Assembly: GCA_023055355.1 (NCBI GenBank)
Contig: JALJCS010000024.1
Location: 11,175,501 to 11,239,500 of the forward strand
DNA: 64,000 nucleotides
Source of the DNA: Agelaius tricolor
Lineage: Eukaryota > Chordata > Aves > Passeriformes > Icteridae
Reading direction: 5' to 3'
The notes beneath the pieces were generated by a model. The model worked only from the letters and a program-made list of their open reading frames with translations. It searched no databases and had not been told where the DNA came from. Positions 23,790 through 35,654 of the stretch are shown here, piece by piece (the first letter of the stretch is position 1; each line of letters starts with the position of its first letter). A program made the position numbers and the translations under genes.

Positions 23790-26700
23790 TCTCCAAGGCT
23801 GCAGCTTTTATTTCTCCCTGTTTTGAAGTCTAAATGGTGAAATCTGCCCCCAGATAGTCAAACAGAAATGGTGCAAGGAGTTTGAAATGAGAATTAATCT
23901 TACACATCCACAGATGCTGCTATTATGGCATTTCATAATGCACCAGTTGTGGATATGTAGGTTATTTAGGAATTAAATATAGTTAATAAAATATTTATTA
24001 CTATTTATTACAAATATCAAGAATATAAATACTCTGTTTTAAAACCTAATGCTTAGTTTTTATTCTAACCAGATTTGTGAGGAGTCAATTGGAATGCTGA
24101 TCATCAATTCAATGATAAAAGACAAACTGTAATGAATATTTTCTGACCCTGGTATACTGAAATACACTGAAAGCTAAAATATACAATAGCTTGAGTTACT
24201 ATCTTCATAAAAATACTATGACAACATGATAATTCAATATACAAAAATGCAAACACACTAAGATTTGGTACAAAATTCTGTTTCCACTGACATTTGTAGG
24301 ATCAGAATTTGTTCCAGATGGTGAAGATCAAATTCCCTCCCGTTTAAAATAATGTAGTTCTGGGCTGCTGCAATGCTGCACTCATTTCCCCAGGCTACCC
24401 CTTATTCCAGGGTCCCTTGCCCAGATACTGGCATTCCTGTGTTCCCATTCCTAGATCCCAGACCTGAACTGGGCCAAACCAAATGGAAGAGTTGCCAGGT
24501 TGGTTTTCCATTAAATGAGTATTGGCCTGTTTCACAGGACTGTTATATGAGTGCAAGAATACTGCAAAATCAGCAATACAGTTTTAGATCAGCTTCAGCT
24601 GTTACAGAGCTAAACCTTGGTTATTTCTCATTTTTACAGGTTCTTAGCTTTGTCAGAGAGACAAGGGGAAATCTGAGGAAAAGCTTGGATGTAAGACAAT
24701 TGGAATAGTAACCACACGTGCACTTCACGTGCCCCAGCAATAAGGAATGGTTGCAGAAGCCCTCTCTCTCTGTGTTTTGGAAAGAGCTGTGGGAGCCCTC
24801 AAAAGCCAATACCAAGCAAAGGGTGTTGGCACTTTAGGCTGAGGAGTGTCTATGGACCTTTAATTTCTGTGCTCTTCTCCAAGATGTTTAATGTTATTCT
24901 CAGATGGGCTGAAACACTGCGTTTAACAGATGTCAAATACAGATGTCAAAATGTTAGTCCCTCTTCTCCAGAAGCTACATCCCTTTTTATATTTGAATCA
25001 ATTCATCTTTAGCTGGAGCTAGTAATACAAGGATATGATGTTATTAAATTAAATCCTGCTTCGGCAAAAGTAGTTCTTGTCAGTACCATTGAAAAAATTT
25101 GTTTTTCTAGTACCCTCAGTGCAAAGAAGAAAGGAAAATTATATGTAAATTTGAGGGGGTGGGGGAACCCACAAACACAAAGCCCTGTTATATCAGCCCA
25201 TTCTGCACTTTTGCCAGTAATGCTGCATTCTGTTCAGGACATCTTGTCAGGAAACGTATAAGAAATAATCTGAGGCGATGACAAAATAATTAACAAGTGG
25301 GGGGAAGGAAGCAGTTTTGATCCAGTTAAATTGCAAATACAGCACAGGCTCATAAAAGTGAATTTCACAGGGATAGGCAGTAACAAGTGGTCCAGAGGGA
25401 GGTAATTAGATCCTTCTCACCCTCTTAAGGGGACAGACATTGAAATCAAGAGGCAATTGATTTAGAAGAGATAGAAGGAATGTTGTATAATTAACCCATG
25501 GAATTCTTTGCCTCAGGCTAACTTCCAGTCGAATTCCTTCGCTGAATTCAGTCACTTACAAAGATAACACTTAAGATGTTATTACATTAGAATACTCTCT
25601 ATAATTGCCTTAAATAAGAAGAAAAGCAATTGTTTTCCTGGTTAAAGACATAAGGTATTCACCACCTGGGAGGACATGCAAACTTCCCCGTGAGAAACAT
25701 TACCTGAACATGGTGTGTCTTTGAGCACAAAGCTTTGACTGCTGTCTGCATCATTATCTGGGTTGTGGAGTACTCTGTTTTACTCAATCGAAAATGATCC
25801 TACCTGAAGCAGGTGTAATGGAGCCTTGGGAAGCCATATATACTTATACCTCCCTATTTCACAACAGCCTAAACCAAATTAAGTGAGGCAATTTGCAATT
25901 ACCAAAAGTGTCGACCAGTTAAAGCTTAGGGGGCATCTAAAAGGATCTTTACCCTATTTGGGATTACAAAACAACAGTTGTCAGGTAAGGAACATTTGTC
26001 TCGAGGACTGCTGTGCTGTAGTCACTCTGCTGTCAGCAGTGTTCCCACGTCTGCTGCCATGCACAGAATCCATACCTCTGTTGCTCCCAACAACAAAAGG
26101 ATTTCAAAGCTTCTAAACCAGGAAAGCTTTTGTTCTTCCCAGAGGCAGATTATACACTGACTATTAGTGAGACACAGCTACAAACAAAACCTATTCCTTT
26201 CTAAATGCTTATTGTTGATTTGATCTGTCAAGAAAGGCTGTATTATTTGGTTACAGTGCTATTATCAACACAAAGAGAAATGTGAGAGTATACTGGAGAC
26301 GGATAAAAATGAAGTTTCTCATCATACAAAGATTTTAACTATTAAAAAAAGAATAAAATTAACAGCATTATGACCAAACAAACTTTTAAAAAATTTGATG
26401 ACTTCCAGCAGTCACTTATGTACCTGGGATACCCCTGCGGGTTAGACATTATCCTTCATTTAATGAAGCTCTTGATGCCTTATATGGGAGATGCTGATTT
26501 TTCACATCAGCATTTTATTTTGGGTCCTGGTGCTCTTTCCTACATGCTGTTTTTGCAGCTGATATTCAGCCACTCCATTTATAGTTGTCACGTTTTGCTG
26601 GTGACCCAGCCTCTGGCCCCTGTAGCATACCACTAATGCCACTGGTAAGAGGCAGAATAATTTTGTCTGCCATGTGACCTGCCCACGGGAGGACACAGCC

Positions 26701-29700
26701 CTCTGGATGCAGTGGCTTTCCCATGCCATTCCTGTACTTGCTTGGATTCGCTGTGCTCTGGTTTCTAACAGCTTGAATCCAAACTAAACTTGTCAAAGCT
26801 GAGCATGTTAAGGAATGCCATTTAGGCCTCAAAACAAGGCTGCCTCATTTTCAGCTGTTGAGAACACACTCACATTTCCTCATCCCCATTAAGGGAGAGT
26901 ATGGTGTGCATGTGGCTCCACCATAAAAATCAGACCTACAATAGAAACAGCTTAAAGTAATTACCTCGAGGCATTCACATGTGAAAGTGTTGATCTTCTG
27001 CCTTCTAATGGCAGCTTATATACAGTTATGGTTCCTATAACATAGTTAAGAGCACGGAATATTTCTTATGTCTTGGGGCATGAGAACTTCCTTCCTTCTA
27101 ACGTTAATATTAATCCTGTGCTGGAGAATATATTACTTTCCAAGAATTAAAATCATAACACAGTTTCTCCATTCTACATCAACAAGCTCTTTAGAAGTTA
27201 GATTTTGTTCTCATTAATAGAGCAGAACCATACTCTTAATTAAGCAAATGAGGCAGACAAAGACTAACATATGCAAATTAAAAAGAAGCCTGGTAGGCAA
27301 GACGAACAAAAAAGAGGCAAAAGACTTCAAAAAAAGCAGTAGTGTCAGAGAATAATTCATCAAACTACAGGGAACTTCTGAAATGGTGAAGAAGGATTTG
27401 CATCAGAAGATGTGACTGTGTCCACAAAAAGTTGTAATCCCAAAGCTTTACTCTGGAAGAGGGACTGTCTCATCTCCACCGTGTAAACCACCACAATGTT
27501 CATTTACATGGGAGATTGCTTAATCTAGCAAAGGGAGCTCTCAGTTGTGCAACATTTATGAGGACAGACTTGAACTGAGCTGTAGACAGGTTAGTATCAT
27601 ATTCCACGTAGTGAAAATCTGATTCCAAACTATTTAAGTAGCCTTCAGAGACCTTTGTTTTCCATGCTTCTCTGAGCTTGATTTTAAGTAGAGTCTGCCA
27701 AAATGACCCCACTGAAAGGGGAATCAGAGCTTCTTAACAGAGAAGCTCCTTAAATGAGATTAGATTAACTCCATTTGTAACCAATTTATTAAATTACTAC
27801 AGTCGGGCTATTCAATGTGTTAAGTTCCAAGAAATTCTTCCCATTGAACAGGATATAGTTCTAATTCCAATGGTTCTAAAGCCCATGTTCCACAACTTTA
27901 GGTCCATGAAGTTCCAAGATCTACCAATTTAATAGTTGCCAGGCAGGACAAAAAGAACACTTTTTTTTTTTTTTTCTTTCCCTATTTCAGAATTCTTTAA
28001 TGCCCATGTAAAAAATGCAATACAAAGTGACAGAACAAAAATCAAATCCTGCCAGGAAATTTCATACGGCCTTCTTAGCTCTATTTTGTCTGTGTGCAGA
28101 CATTATGATGGAATTGTTTTTCCAATGGTGAAGTTGTTTATGCTTTGGAAGTGGATTGCTAAATATAGCTGATAATGATCCAAATTTATCCTACAATTTC
28201 TGCATCATATATAATGACTAGCTTTTACAGAGCCTAAAGAACAAAAAGCTAAAATCATCTGCACTGAACTGTCAGGAAAATGATGGTGATCTCTCTGCTA
28301 TAGAAAACAAAGGCTTATATCCTTAAGGAAATTAAATGTCTAAATCCTGTTTAAATTGCCTTCTTTCCACTGAAACAACAGAGAATCAGGCCTTTAAATA
28401 GAACTTAAAACCTAAATCTCTGTGGTGTTGCACCAATGTCATCATCTGCAATATCTGTGTATATAATGGAAACACCATAAGGAGATATTAGACTGTTCTA
28501 TCAAGTCATCTATTGACTGTTGTACAATCTGTGGACATCTTTGGGCTACAAAATAATTTTAAGTGGCGGAAAATAACTTTTGAAACAGTTTACCTGTGAG
28601 GGAACATATCTGTGAATTACTGTAGGCATACACATTTTTTGGATTACTCATGTTAGCATACAAAAAAGAATTTTTAGTTTTTAGTAAGAGAACTTCCTGA
28701 TTTTGCTGATGATTTTGGCATGATTGTTAATGTTAACAGGTTGTCAGGCTTAGACAGGAGCCTTAACAGCATTTACTAGTGGGGACATTAGATTGTCCTG
28801 GGGGCCTGTTTGATAGATGACAATTAAGTGACAGTCTTTATTAAAAACGCAAAATTCTAAAAATAATTGAATTTGTGACACAGAGCTCTTCCTGTTCTCA
28901 GTCAATTCTTCACTTCTGTCATAAAAGAACTGTGCAGAATCACTTGTTGCTGAGAGAAACGCACTATAATAATGGTAACAATTATTTTAAGCCAGAATTA
29001 ATAAAAAATTGGTCTGCTGATTTCAAGAGTTAGCTCAATGGAATTAAATATATTAACAAAGGACATAGATCTGCCAATAATGCCTCCTCACATGTTTATG
29101 CTTCAGCATCCTCTAAAAACCACAGTAGATTGAACTGTAGTTCCTTTGTAGGGGGCTGGTTTCTTTTTTTCCCAACAGGTTTAATTCTTTTTCAGAGAAA
29201 AAAAGTTTTGGGTTTTACCTTTTGGTTCTTGCCTGGTCCCTGCTTAGAAAATCTAGGTGGTGAGTGATCCTGTGTTGTTTCTTGGCCCATATGAATATCA
29301 TTTACTCTGCTCCTGACAACTTCCTCTAGAGAAAAAGCAGACAGAAATTCACACATTCACTCCATTTAAAATCCTGCTGATGAGAGGCAGTTAAGTGAGA
29401 CATACTTATTAAAAAAGAAATAGCTTTGACTACCAAGTAAAATAGGGGAGTCAGAACATGAAATCTGTTTTTATATAAACAGACTATAAAAAAAATCTAT
29501 CATTTGTACAGTTCTGTGAGATCCACTGATGAAAGGCTTTTCCTAAATGCAGAGAATTATAATATAAAGTAAGCTGTCAAGAAATATTGTCATGCTGTAG
29601 AGATCACAAGCAACCTATGAAAGAAGGCAGTGTCACGTGTCATTCAGAAGCCTTTATGAACCTGGGGTGACTCTTGCTGGGCTGGCAGAGCTTACCTGGG

Positions 29701-29850
29701 CTGGCAGAGAGAGTCAGCAGTGGGCTGCAATGGCCCCAAATACACACCTGCATCAAAGATTTCCATGGTGCTGACTGAGGGCCTGATCTGTATCCTTCTC
29801 TGACTTACAATAGCTGTTTGATAATAAAAAGGTTTGCATGTTGGATAAAA
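23790..29850. other. Intergenic; no gene seen
   Basis: AT-rich DNA with scattered short frames of random appearance. Two CACGTG E-boxes lie close together at 24715-24731. No coding exon or clear repeat was identified. Confidence 0.45.
24715..24731. promoter_or_regulatory. Paired CACGTG E-boxes
   Basis: CACGTG at 24715-24720 and again at 24726-24731, five bases apart. They could bind bHLH factors, but no promoter context is visible nearby, so this may be chance. Confidence 0.2.
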
Positions 29851-29867
29851 ACATGATTAAGTGACCT

Positions 29868-29935
29868 TTGGAGATGGTCTGGTCCCATCCTCCCTAGGCA
29901 GTACCGGGTCAGAGAGTGCAACTCTAGTTAAGCCA
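29868..29935 (-). mobile_element. Possible CR1 remnant
   Basis: GTGACCTTTGGAGATGGTCT followed by GGTCCCATCCTCCCTAGGCA resembles the reverse complement of the CR1 3' region. The match is short and diverged; the following 300 bases have no secure similarity. Confidence 0.3.
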
Positions 29936-29939
29936 AACA

Positions 29940-32900
29940 GACCCCAGATTCTACCAGACCACTCTTCACTCTTCAACAAACCATGCACTAATTGCATGCA
30001 GAGACAAAAACATGCAGAGGTACATACCTTGTTCATTCAGGCCATTTCATTCAGAAAGGTATTATAAATAACACCAGATGTTCTTAAAAGGCTGATGACC
30101 ACACCTGAGTTATAAATAAATGTTTATCAATACCTATGTAATATTGCATCCAGTTTTGAATGGTGAAAGCCTAGTTTCAGTGAACTTGCTTAAATGGAGG
30201 ATGTCCAGAGGGCACTTAACTTAGAGACTTGTGACACAGGATCACAACACAAACATTTCAGGAATTTAGAGTAAATTCACTCTTGTTGCTTTAATAGCAA
30301 GACTAAATTGTTCAGAGGATGAATTTTCCCCTTCTTTGCATCACTGTTGGTTTTTTCTGGAAACCTCTGTTCTTGCATCCTTATGTGCTACCCAGCTTTT
30401 ACACGCATAAAGGAGAGCAGCTAAAAGTGCGTTATTCCCCCTCCTCTTCAATCCAAGTTACTCTGGCAGCACATCCAAATTTAATGTAACACTCTTAATC
30501 TAGGGCAACCAGTCCTCATTTAAAAAACTTTTACAATCACTCACTTTATGAGCCCCAAGATACCACAGTAAATTATGTGCTAAAAGCTTTGGGTTTGTGG
30601 TGTTTGTTTGTTTGTCTGTTTTTCTGTTGCTATTTCAGGAATGTTGAGGTTTTATGATCTAAAAACATTTCTGGCAGATGAAATTGTTAAATCATTCAGA
30701 TGCTGGTTCTCTTAATACAAGAACAGCCATGACCTCCAGTGCATAAAGGCAATTATTTAGAACAAGCTTTGCAGCACTCAGCACCAGGAAGACAGTGACA
30801 ACCCTGCCAAAGCCAAATGTGCTGCTGTACTGTGTCTTTAAAGAACCAGATCCTGTTACAGGAGAGTAGAAGTGTGCTTAACAGAGGGGGTTTTGCTAGC
30901 CATAGCTTTCACACGTTCTGTGAACCTCTAGAGTCACCATGACCAATATTTTTGAGTCTCTGGTTAAAATTTGCAAAGAGTAGAGCTGTAGAATATATGT
31001 AATACTGAGCAAACAGTTCTATGAGCCACCATGTGGCCCCTTCAGGATGTTCAGCTCACGAATTTTTCATTAATATTTTCACAGGATTTCACTAGCCTGT
31101 AGATTTCCTGCCCCCTTTCTGATACCTATTATTTACCTGAAGAATATAGTCAAAAACAAACACATCAGGTGAGGAGTAGCAAGGGCCCTCCTGTTCCAGT
31201 GGGTGAGTGAACTCTACCAAGGAAGGCTTTCTTGTGGTAATGGAACTTTGGATGTCTTCCAGACAGGGGCTGTGCTAAAACTGATGTAGCATCATTTGTG
31301 CTCTTGAGAAATCTATAGACAGATCACTGAGTGCTCAGACCTTAATGTCCAGAGGCAGGTTTAGAGTTGAGTCAAGAGAAGATGACTGCTCTGCTGCATC
31401 AAGGAGATCAGCAGAATTTGAAAGCTCTAGGGAGAGGCTGCAGATATTACACCTCATCTCTGACTGTGCTCTGTGTCTTGGAGGTGTAGTCTAGAACTGT
31501 ACCCAGCACCAACAAAGGCTTGCAATCTGCCTTTTTCATCTGAGTGACTCATTCTGAAAGCAGAAAATAGAATGCCATTTGGGCACCATCTTTTAGACTG
31601 CTTTTTTTTTAGGTGTCTGATCCAGTGAGTTCATTCTATTGATTTTGGGAAGAATTGACTGTGGGAGTCCTTTCTTCTGCCCCACTGCATCATACAACAT
31701 GGGAATATAGGACTGGAAGTGATCCTGTATCAGTTATTGTCCTTTACTGTTATAGACACAATACAACGAGTACTCCAATTTAATAACAGTTGTGGCTTTT
31801 CTTTTCACAGGAGCCCTGGGAGGGGGATAACAAGAGGCCTGACAGTCCCTTCTCAGCCCCTTGGGGACCATCCCCACACTGTCCAGGATGCCATTTCAGC
31901 CCTTATTTAGGAATGCCCATCCCAGCCCCAGTGATGCTGGGTCCAGTGCTCTTTACCCAGGCACAGGATCCCCTGAGTGAGGCTCCCCCATGGGCTGAAG
32001 GCTTGGCCTGATCTTGGGCTGTTCCCATCCCCAGGGAGGTGACAGATGCCCAGGGCTGAGGCTGGCCTGGCTCTCCAGCTGCTCCAGGGAGCCCTGATGA
32101 ACCCCCTGGGGATCTCTCACCTGGCCTTGCTATGCCCTCACATCATTTTTGTACCCTCTATTGCATCTGGAAGACTGTTTCACAAGCTCAGTTTACTATT
32201 ATTCAGAGCTTTTTTTCCCCCACATTTTTCTACCCTAAAGCTGTTTATTATGAGCCTATAATTAGTGACAAATTATTCTCTCACTTTGGCAGAATTTTCT
32301 TTTCATAACAATGCAATGATGTATTTGCAATCAATGATCATATAAAATTCTCAGTTCTGCTTGGATGGATTAAATAAGTCAAACCACCCATATGTGATGG
32401 AGTCTCCAAATTCAGGGTCATCCTGGCCATTTTTCAGTTTATGTCTCAAGAGTGAGTGATTGGAATGAGATGCATTACCCCAGAGAAGAAATGCTTCACA
32501 CAAGAACATTGATATTTTCCTGTTTCTGCTTGTAACACTGCAGTTAAAACTTCCAAGGATCATCTTTGCCTTTTCAAAGTTTCATTATCAGTCTGAGGTA
32601 TCTTATTTAGCACATCTGGTTCCTCTTGCCTCCAAACCATGAGATTCCAGCTTAAACACCAGTCAGTGTTGTAGGAGCCCAAGGACACAATTGTCTGGTT
32701 TGTACCTGTTGTCTCCTCTGCTCCCTCATGCTGGCAAGAAATGGGACAAGAAGAAAGCAAGGAGCACAGACAGCAAATTCCCAAAGAGTTCAGGAAAGTG
32801 ACACAACACCCTAGGGAAGGCTGAGCTATAATTTTGAACTGTGCTTTGTAAAAAATATCAAGATAGCTTAAACAGAATATTTCTGATCTCAGGGAAGTCT

Positions 32901-34400
32901 GTAACTGTCTGGAGACCACCTGTGGGCCACTGCTGCAGGCTGTGGAGACACATGGATTTCTGTACAAGTGACATTTCACATTAGTCAGTGCATGAATAAG
33001 CACTGACTAATAAGCACATCTTCCTGAGCTTTGCAAGCCTCCTTCTATTTGTTTCTTTTTTTTTTTTTTTTTCCATAAATGTAGTTTCATAACTGGCATC
33101 TTAGTAATTTCAAAAAAACATCCTAACTGTTCCTAGCAAAACTCTGTGTACAGGATTGTTGCTGCTCTTTCACAGCAGTGCAGAAACAGGAACTTGTAAT
33201 CATGACACAGCACACAACTTTGATCTTAGTACAGAATGCTTTATGTGCACACAGAAGAAATACTTTAGAGAAACTCATATTAAATTATCCTTTTTTTTTT
33301 ATATGTACCAAAGAACCTTTGAAATTTGGATTTGCAATTGTTTGCCAGAAGTCCTACAGCAACACTCCTGTGCCTATTAGTAACTTCAGTACAGAGTTCA
33401 GTATTTGAATATTACAAGCAACAAAGCAAGGCTCACTTTAGACAAGCTTGTCCATCCATCATGCTCTTTTTATCTGCTTTTACCTGAGGCACTCCAGCTC
33501 AGACAACACAAGTACAGATCCCTTTTTAATACTGAAGTGGAAATTCTGACATTAGAAGTTTCCTTAAATGGCAAGATTGAGGTCCTAGTCTCTTTAGGGA
33601 AAAGAAGACATACTTTCTACACTAAAGTCTTGGCAGAAAAAACTTATAACACTAATGATGGAACTAATAACACCTGAGTTCTAAAGCCTGGTGTACTCTT
33701 TCTATACTCTTCTCACTACATTTTGTCAGCATTCCTGTCCTCTCTAACACTCTTTGCACCTGTAATTCCTCCAGTAACCCTCACTTAATAGCTAACCATC
33801 ACTTTCACACCAAGTCTCCTACACAGTGCCTAAGAAAGCAGCCTTCAGTATGGAGCTGTGTTGATGCTGTTTGGTTTTGGCAGGCCAACAGAAGGCTGTT
33901 GAGTTTATCCTGGGGCCTTTCCTTGAGGGACACTCATTTTGGTTGCTTTTCAAATTGTGCACGGACACTGTGTAGTTGTGACAGTTACCAGTGCTGTGGT
34001 TTGCTAGATGAGAAAGAGCCTTGAGAGAAGAAGAGAGAGTCTTCAAAAGAAAGGGGGAAGAAACAGATTTCCTGTGGGTTCTCACTGTTCATGTGAGTGC
34101 TCAGTGTATTTGCCATCTGTGTGTCTGGCCAAGAATATAAGGAAATATATCATATATGTGTGCTCTGCACATACTGGAACACATCTCAGCCTCACTCCTG
34201 GTTGGGCAAGAGACACAGATGTGCAGACTCCCCTCCTGGGCTGTTAGATCCAGCATGGAACACTCCCCTCCAACAGTGATCCTTACACTACAGATGGTAG
34301 TGCTTCAAATGAGAGAGGTGGCCTGAACCTGGTGAAATACACTGAAAATTGGCTATGTTGGATCACTGCATCAGCACTTAGAAAACTTTCTAAGCAGAAC
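29940..34400. other. Intergenic; no gene seen
   Basis: No recognisable coding exon. The longest frame, 147 codons on the minus strand at 32560-33003, has no domain I recognise and no recognisable promoter context. A GC-richer patch lies at about 31.8-32.1 kb. Poly(T) runs occur near 33.06 and 33.29 kb. Confidence 0.45.
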
Positions 34401-34410
34401 AAACTTTATT

Positions 34411-35650
34411 TGATGGCTTTGACTTTGGGAAAGATTTTTTTTTAAATTTTTTTTAAGTATCCATGCCATGTCCCTCATATGTTCCCCTTCAAGTTGTGTC
34501 TTCCTCCTTGACTTTTTCCCCTACTCTTGCAACATCTGTCAGCTTAGTTTTAGCATCTTTTGTTCCTTTGCACTGCACCTGATATAATCCTGGTCCATTT
34601 TCTTGTAGTCACTAAATTTCCCAATTTTTTTTTTCTCCTCCAATTGCAATTCCTTTGATGGTATCTCCCTTCCAGAGTGTTTGGAAGTCCTTCTTTTCTC
34701 TTTTGGCCTTCAGCAGGGATCAATTTTGGCAAGCTTTGCTGCATGTGTCTGTGATTGATGGCATATGGCCTGCATTTGATGGCTTTGACTTTGGGGAAGA
34801 TTTTTCTCGTTTTTTTTTTGGTTTTTTTTTTTTTTGTTTTTTTTGTTTTTTTTTAAAGTATCCATGCTGTGTCCCTCATATCTTCCCCTCCAAGTTGTGT
34901 CTTCCTCCTTGACTTTTTCCCCTGCTTTTGCAACATCTGTGAATTTAGTTTTGGCATGTTTTGTTCCTTTGCCATGCAGCTCATTTCCTCACAGACCATT
35001 TTTTGAATACACTAACTCTCCTGATTTTCAGGGTTTTTTTGGTTTTTTTTCAATTGTATTTCATTTGATCCTATCTCCTTTCCAGAGTGTTTGTAAGCCT
35101 TTCTTTTTGGGTTCGCAAGATCCCATTTCCCTTCCCGAAAGGAAATTTCATTTCCTCTTGGGAAGGGAAACGGAATCTTGCGATTTCAATGGGGACCAAT
35201 AGGGGAATCTTTGGTGCATGTCCCTGCCTTTAATGGCATGCCATGCCTTTTGATGGCTTGGACTTTGGAGAAGATTTTTTTCTTTTCTTTTTTTTTTTTA
35301 AGTGTCCATCCCAAATCCCTCATATCTTCCCCTTAGAGTTGTGTCTTCCTCCTTGACTTTTTCCCCTGCTTTTGCAACATCTGTGAATTTAGTTTTTGCA
35401 TATTTTGGTCCTTTGCACTGCAGCTCATTTCTTCACAGACCATTCTTTGAAGCCACTAAGTCTCCCAATTTGCTGGGTGTTTTTCAATATCATTTCATTT
35501 GATCCTATCTCCTTTCCAATCTGTTTGTAAGCTTTTCTTTTTGGGCTTGCAAGATCCCGTTTCCCTTTCTGAAAGGGATCTTTTGATTTCAATGGGGACC
35601 AATAAGGCCACCTGTCGTGCATGTCCCTGTACTTGATGGCATGCATGTTT
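34411..35650. repeat. Three-copy long tandem repeat (366-474 bp unit)
   Basis: Each copy starts TGATGGCTTTGACTTTGG or a close variant, at 34411, 34777 and 35251. Each then has a T-rich tract, AAGT(A/G)TCCAT, GTTGTGTCTTCCTCCTTGAC, TTTTTCCCCTGCTTTTGCAA and further shared blocks in the same order. Copies 2 and 3 are most alike and share GATTTCAATGGGGACCAATA. Copy 2 is about 100 bases longer because of a palindrome; copy 1 lacks that segment. No recognised repeat family or complete gene. Confidence 0.85.
35114..35182. repeat. 69-bp near-perfect palindrome in tandem copy 2
   Basis: Arms 35114-35146 and 35150-35182 are complementary at 29 of 33 positions, plus one G-U pair; mismatches are 22/74, 25/71 and 39/57 (last two digits). 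The loop is 3 nt. It starts CGCAAGATCCCATTTCCCTT and ends AATCTTGCG. Copy 3 has only a smaller palindrome, CCCTTTCTGAAAGGG, near 35563-35577. Confidence 0.85.
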
Positions 35651-35654
35651 AGTT

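Noticed and set aside
32560..33003. 147-codon minus-strand frame
   Set aside because: No recognisable domain, recognised repeat or promoter. The Cys/Ser-rich composition suggests chance.
34834..35502. Two similar plus-strand frames sharing an SSSLTFSPAFATSVNLV segment
   Set aside because: The similarity is due to the tandem DNA repeat, and both frames arise from a T-rich tract with no start context or domain.
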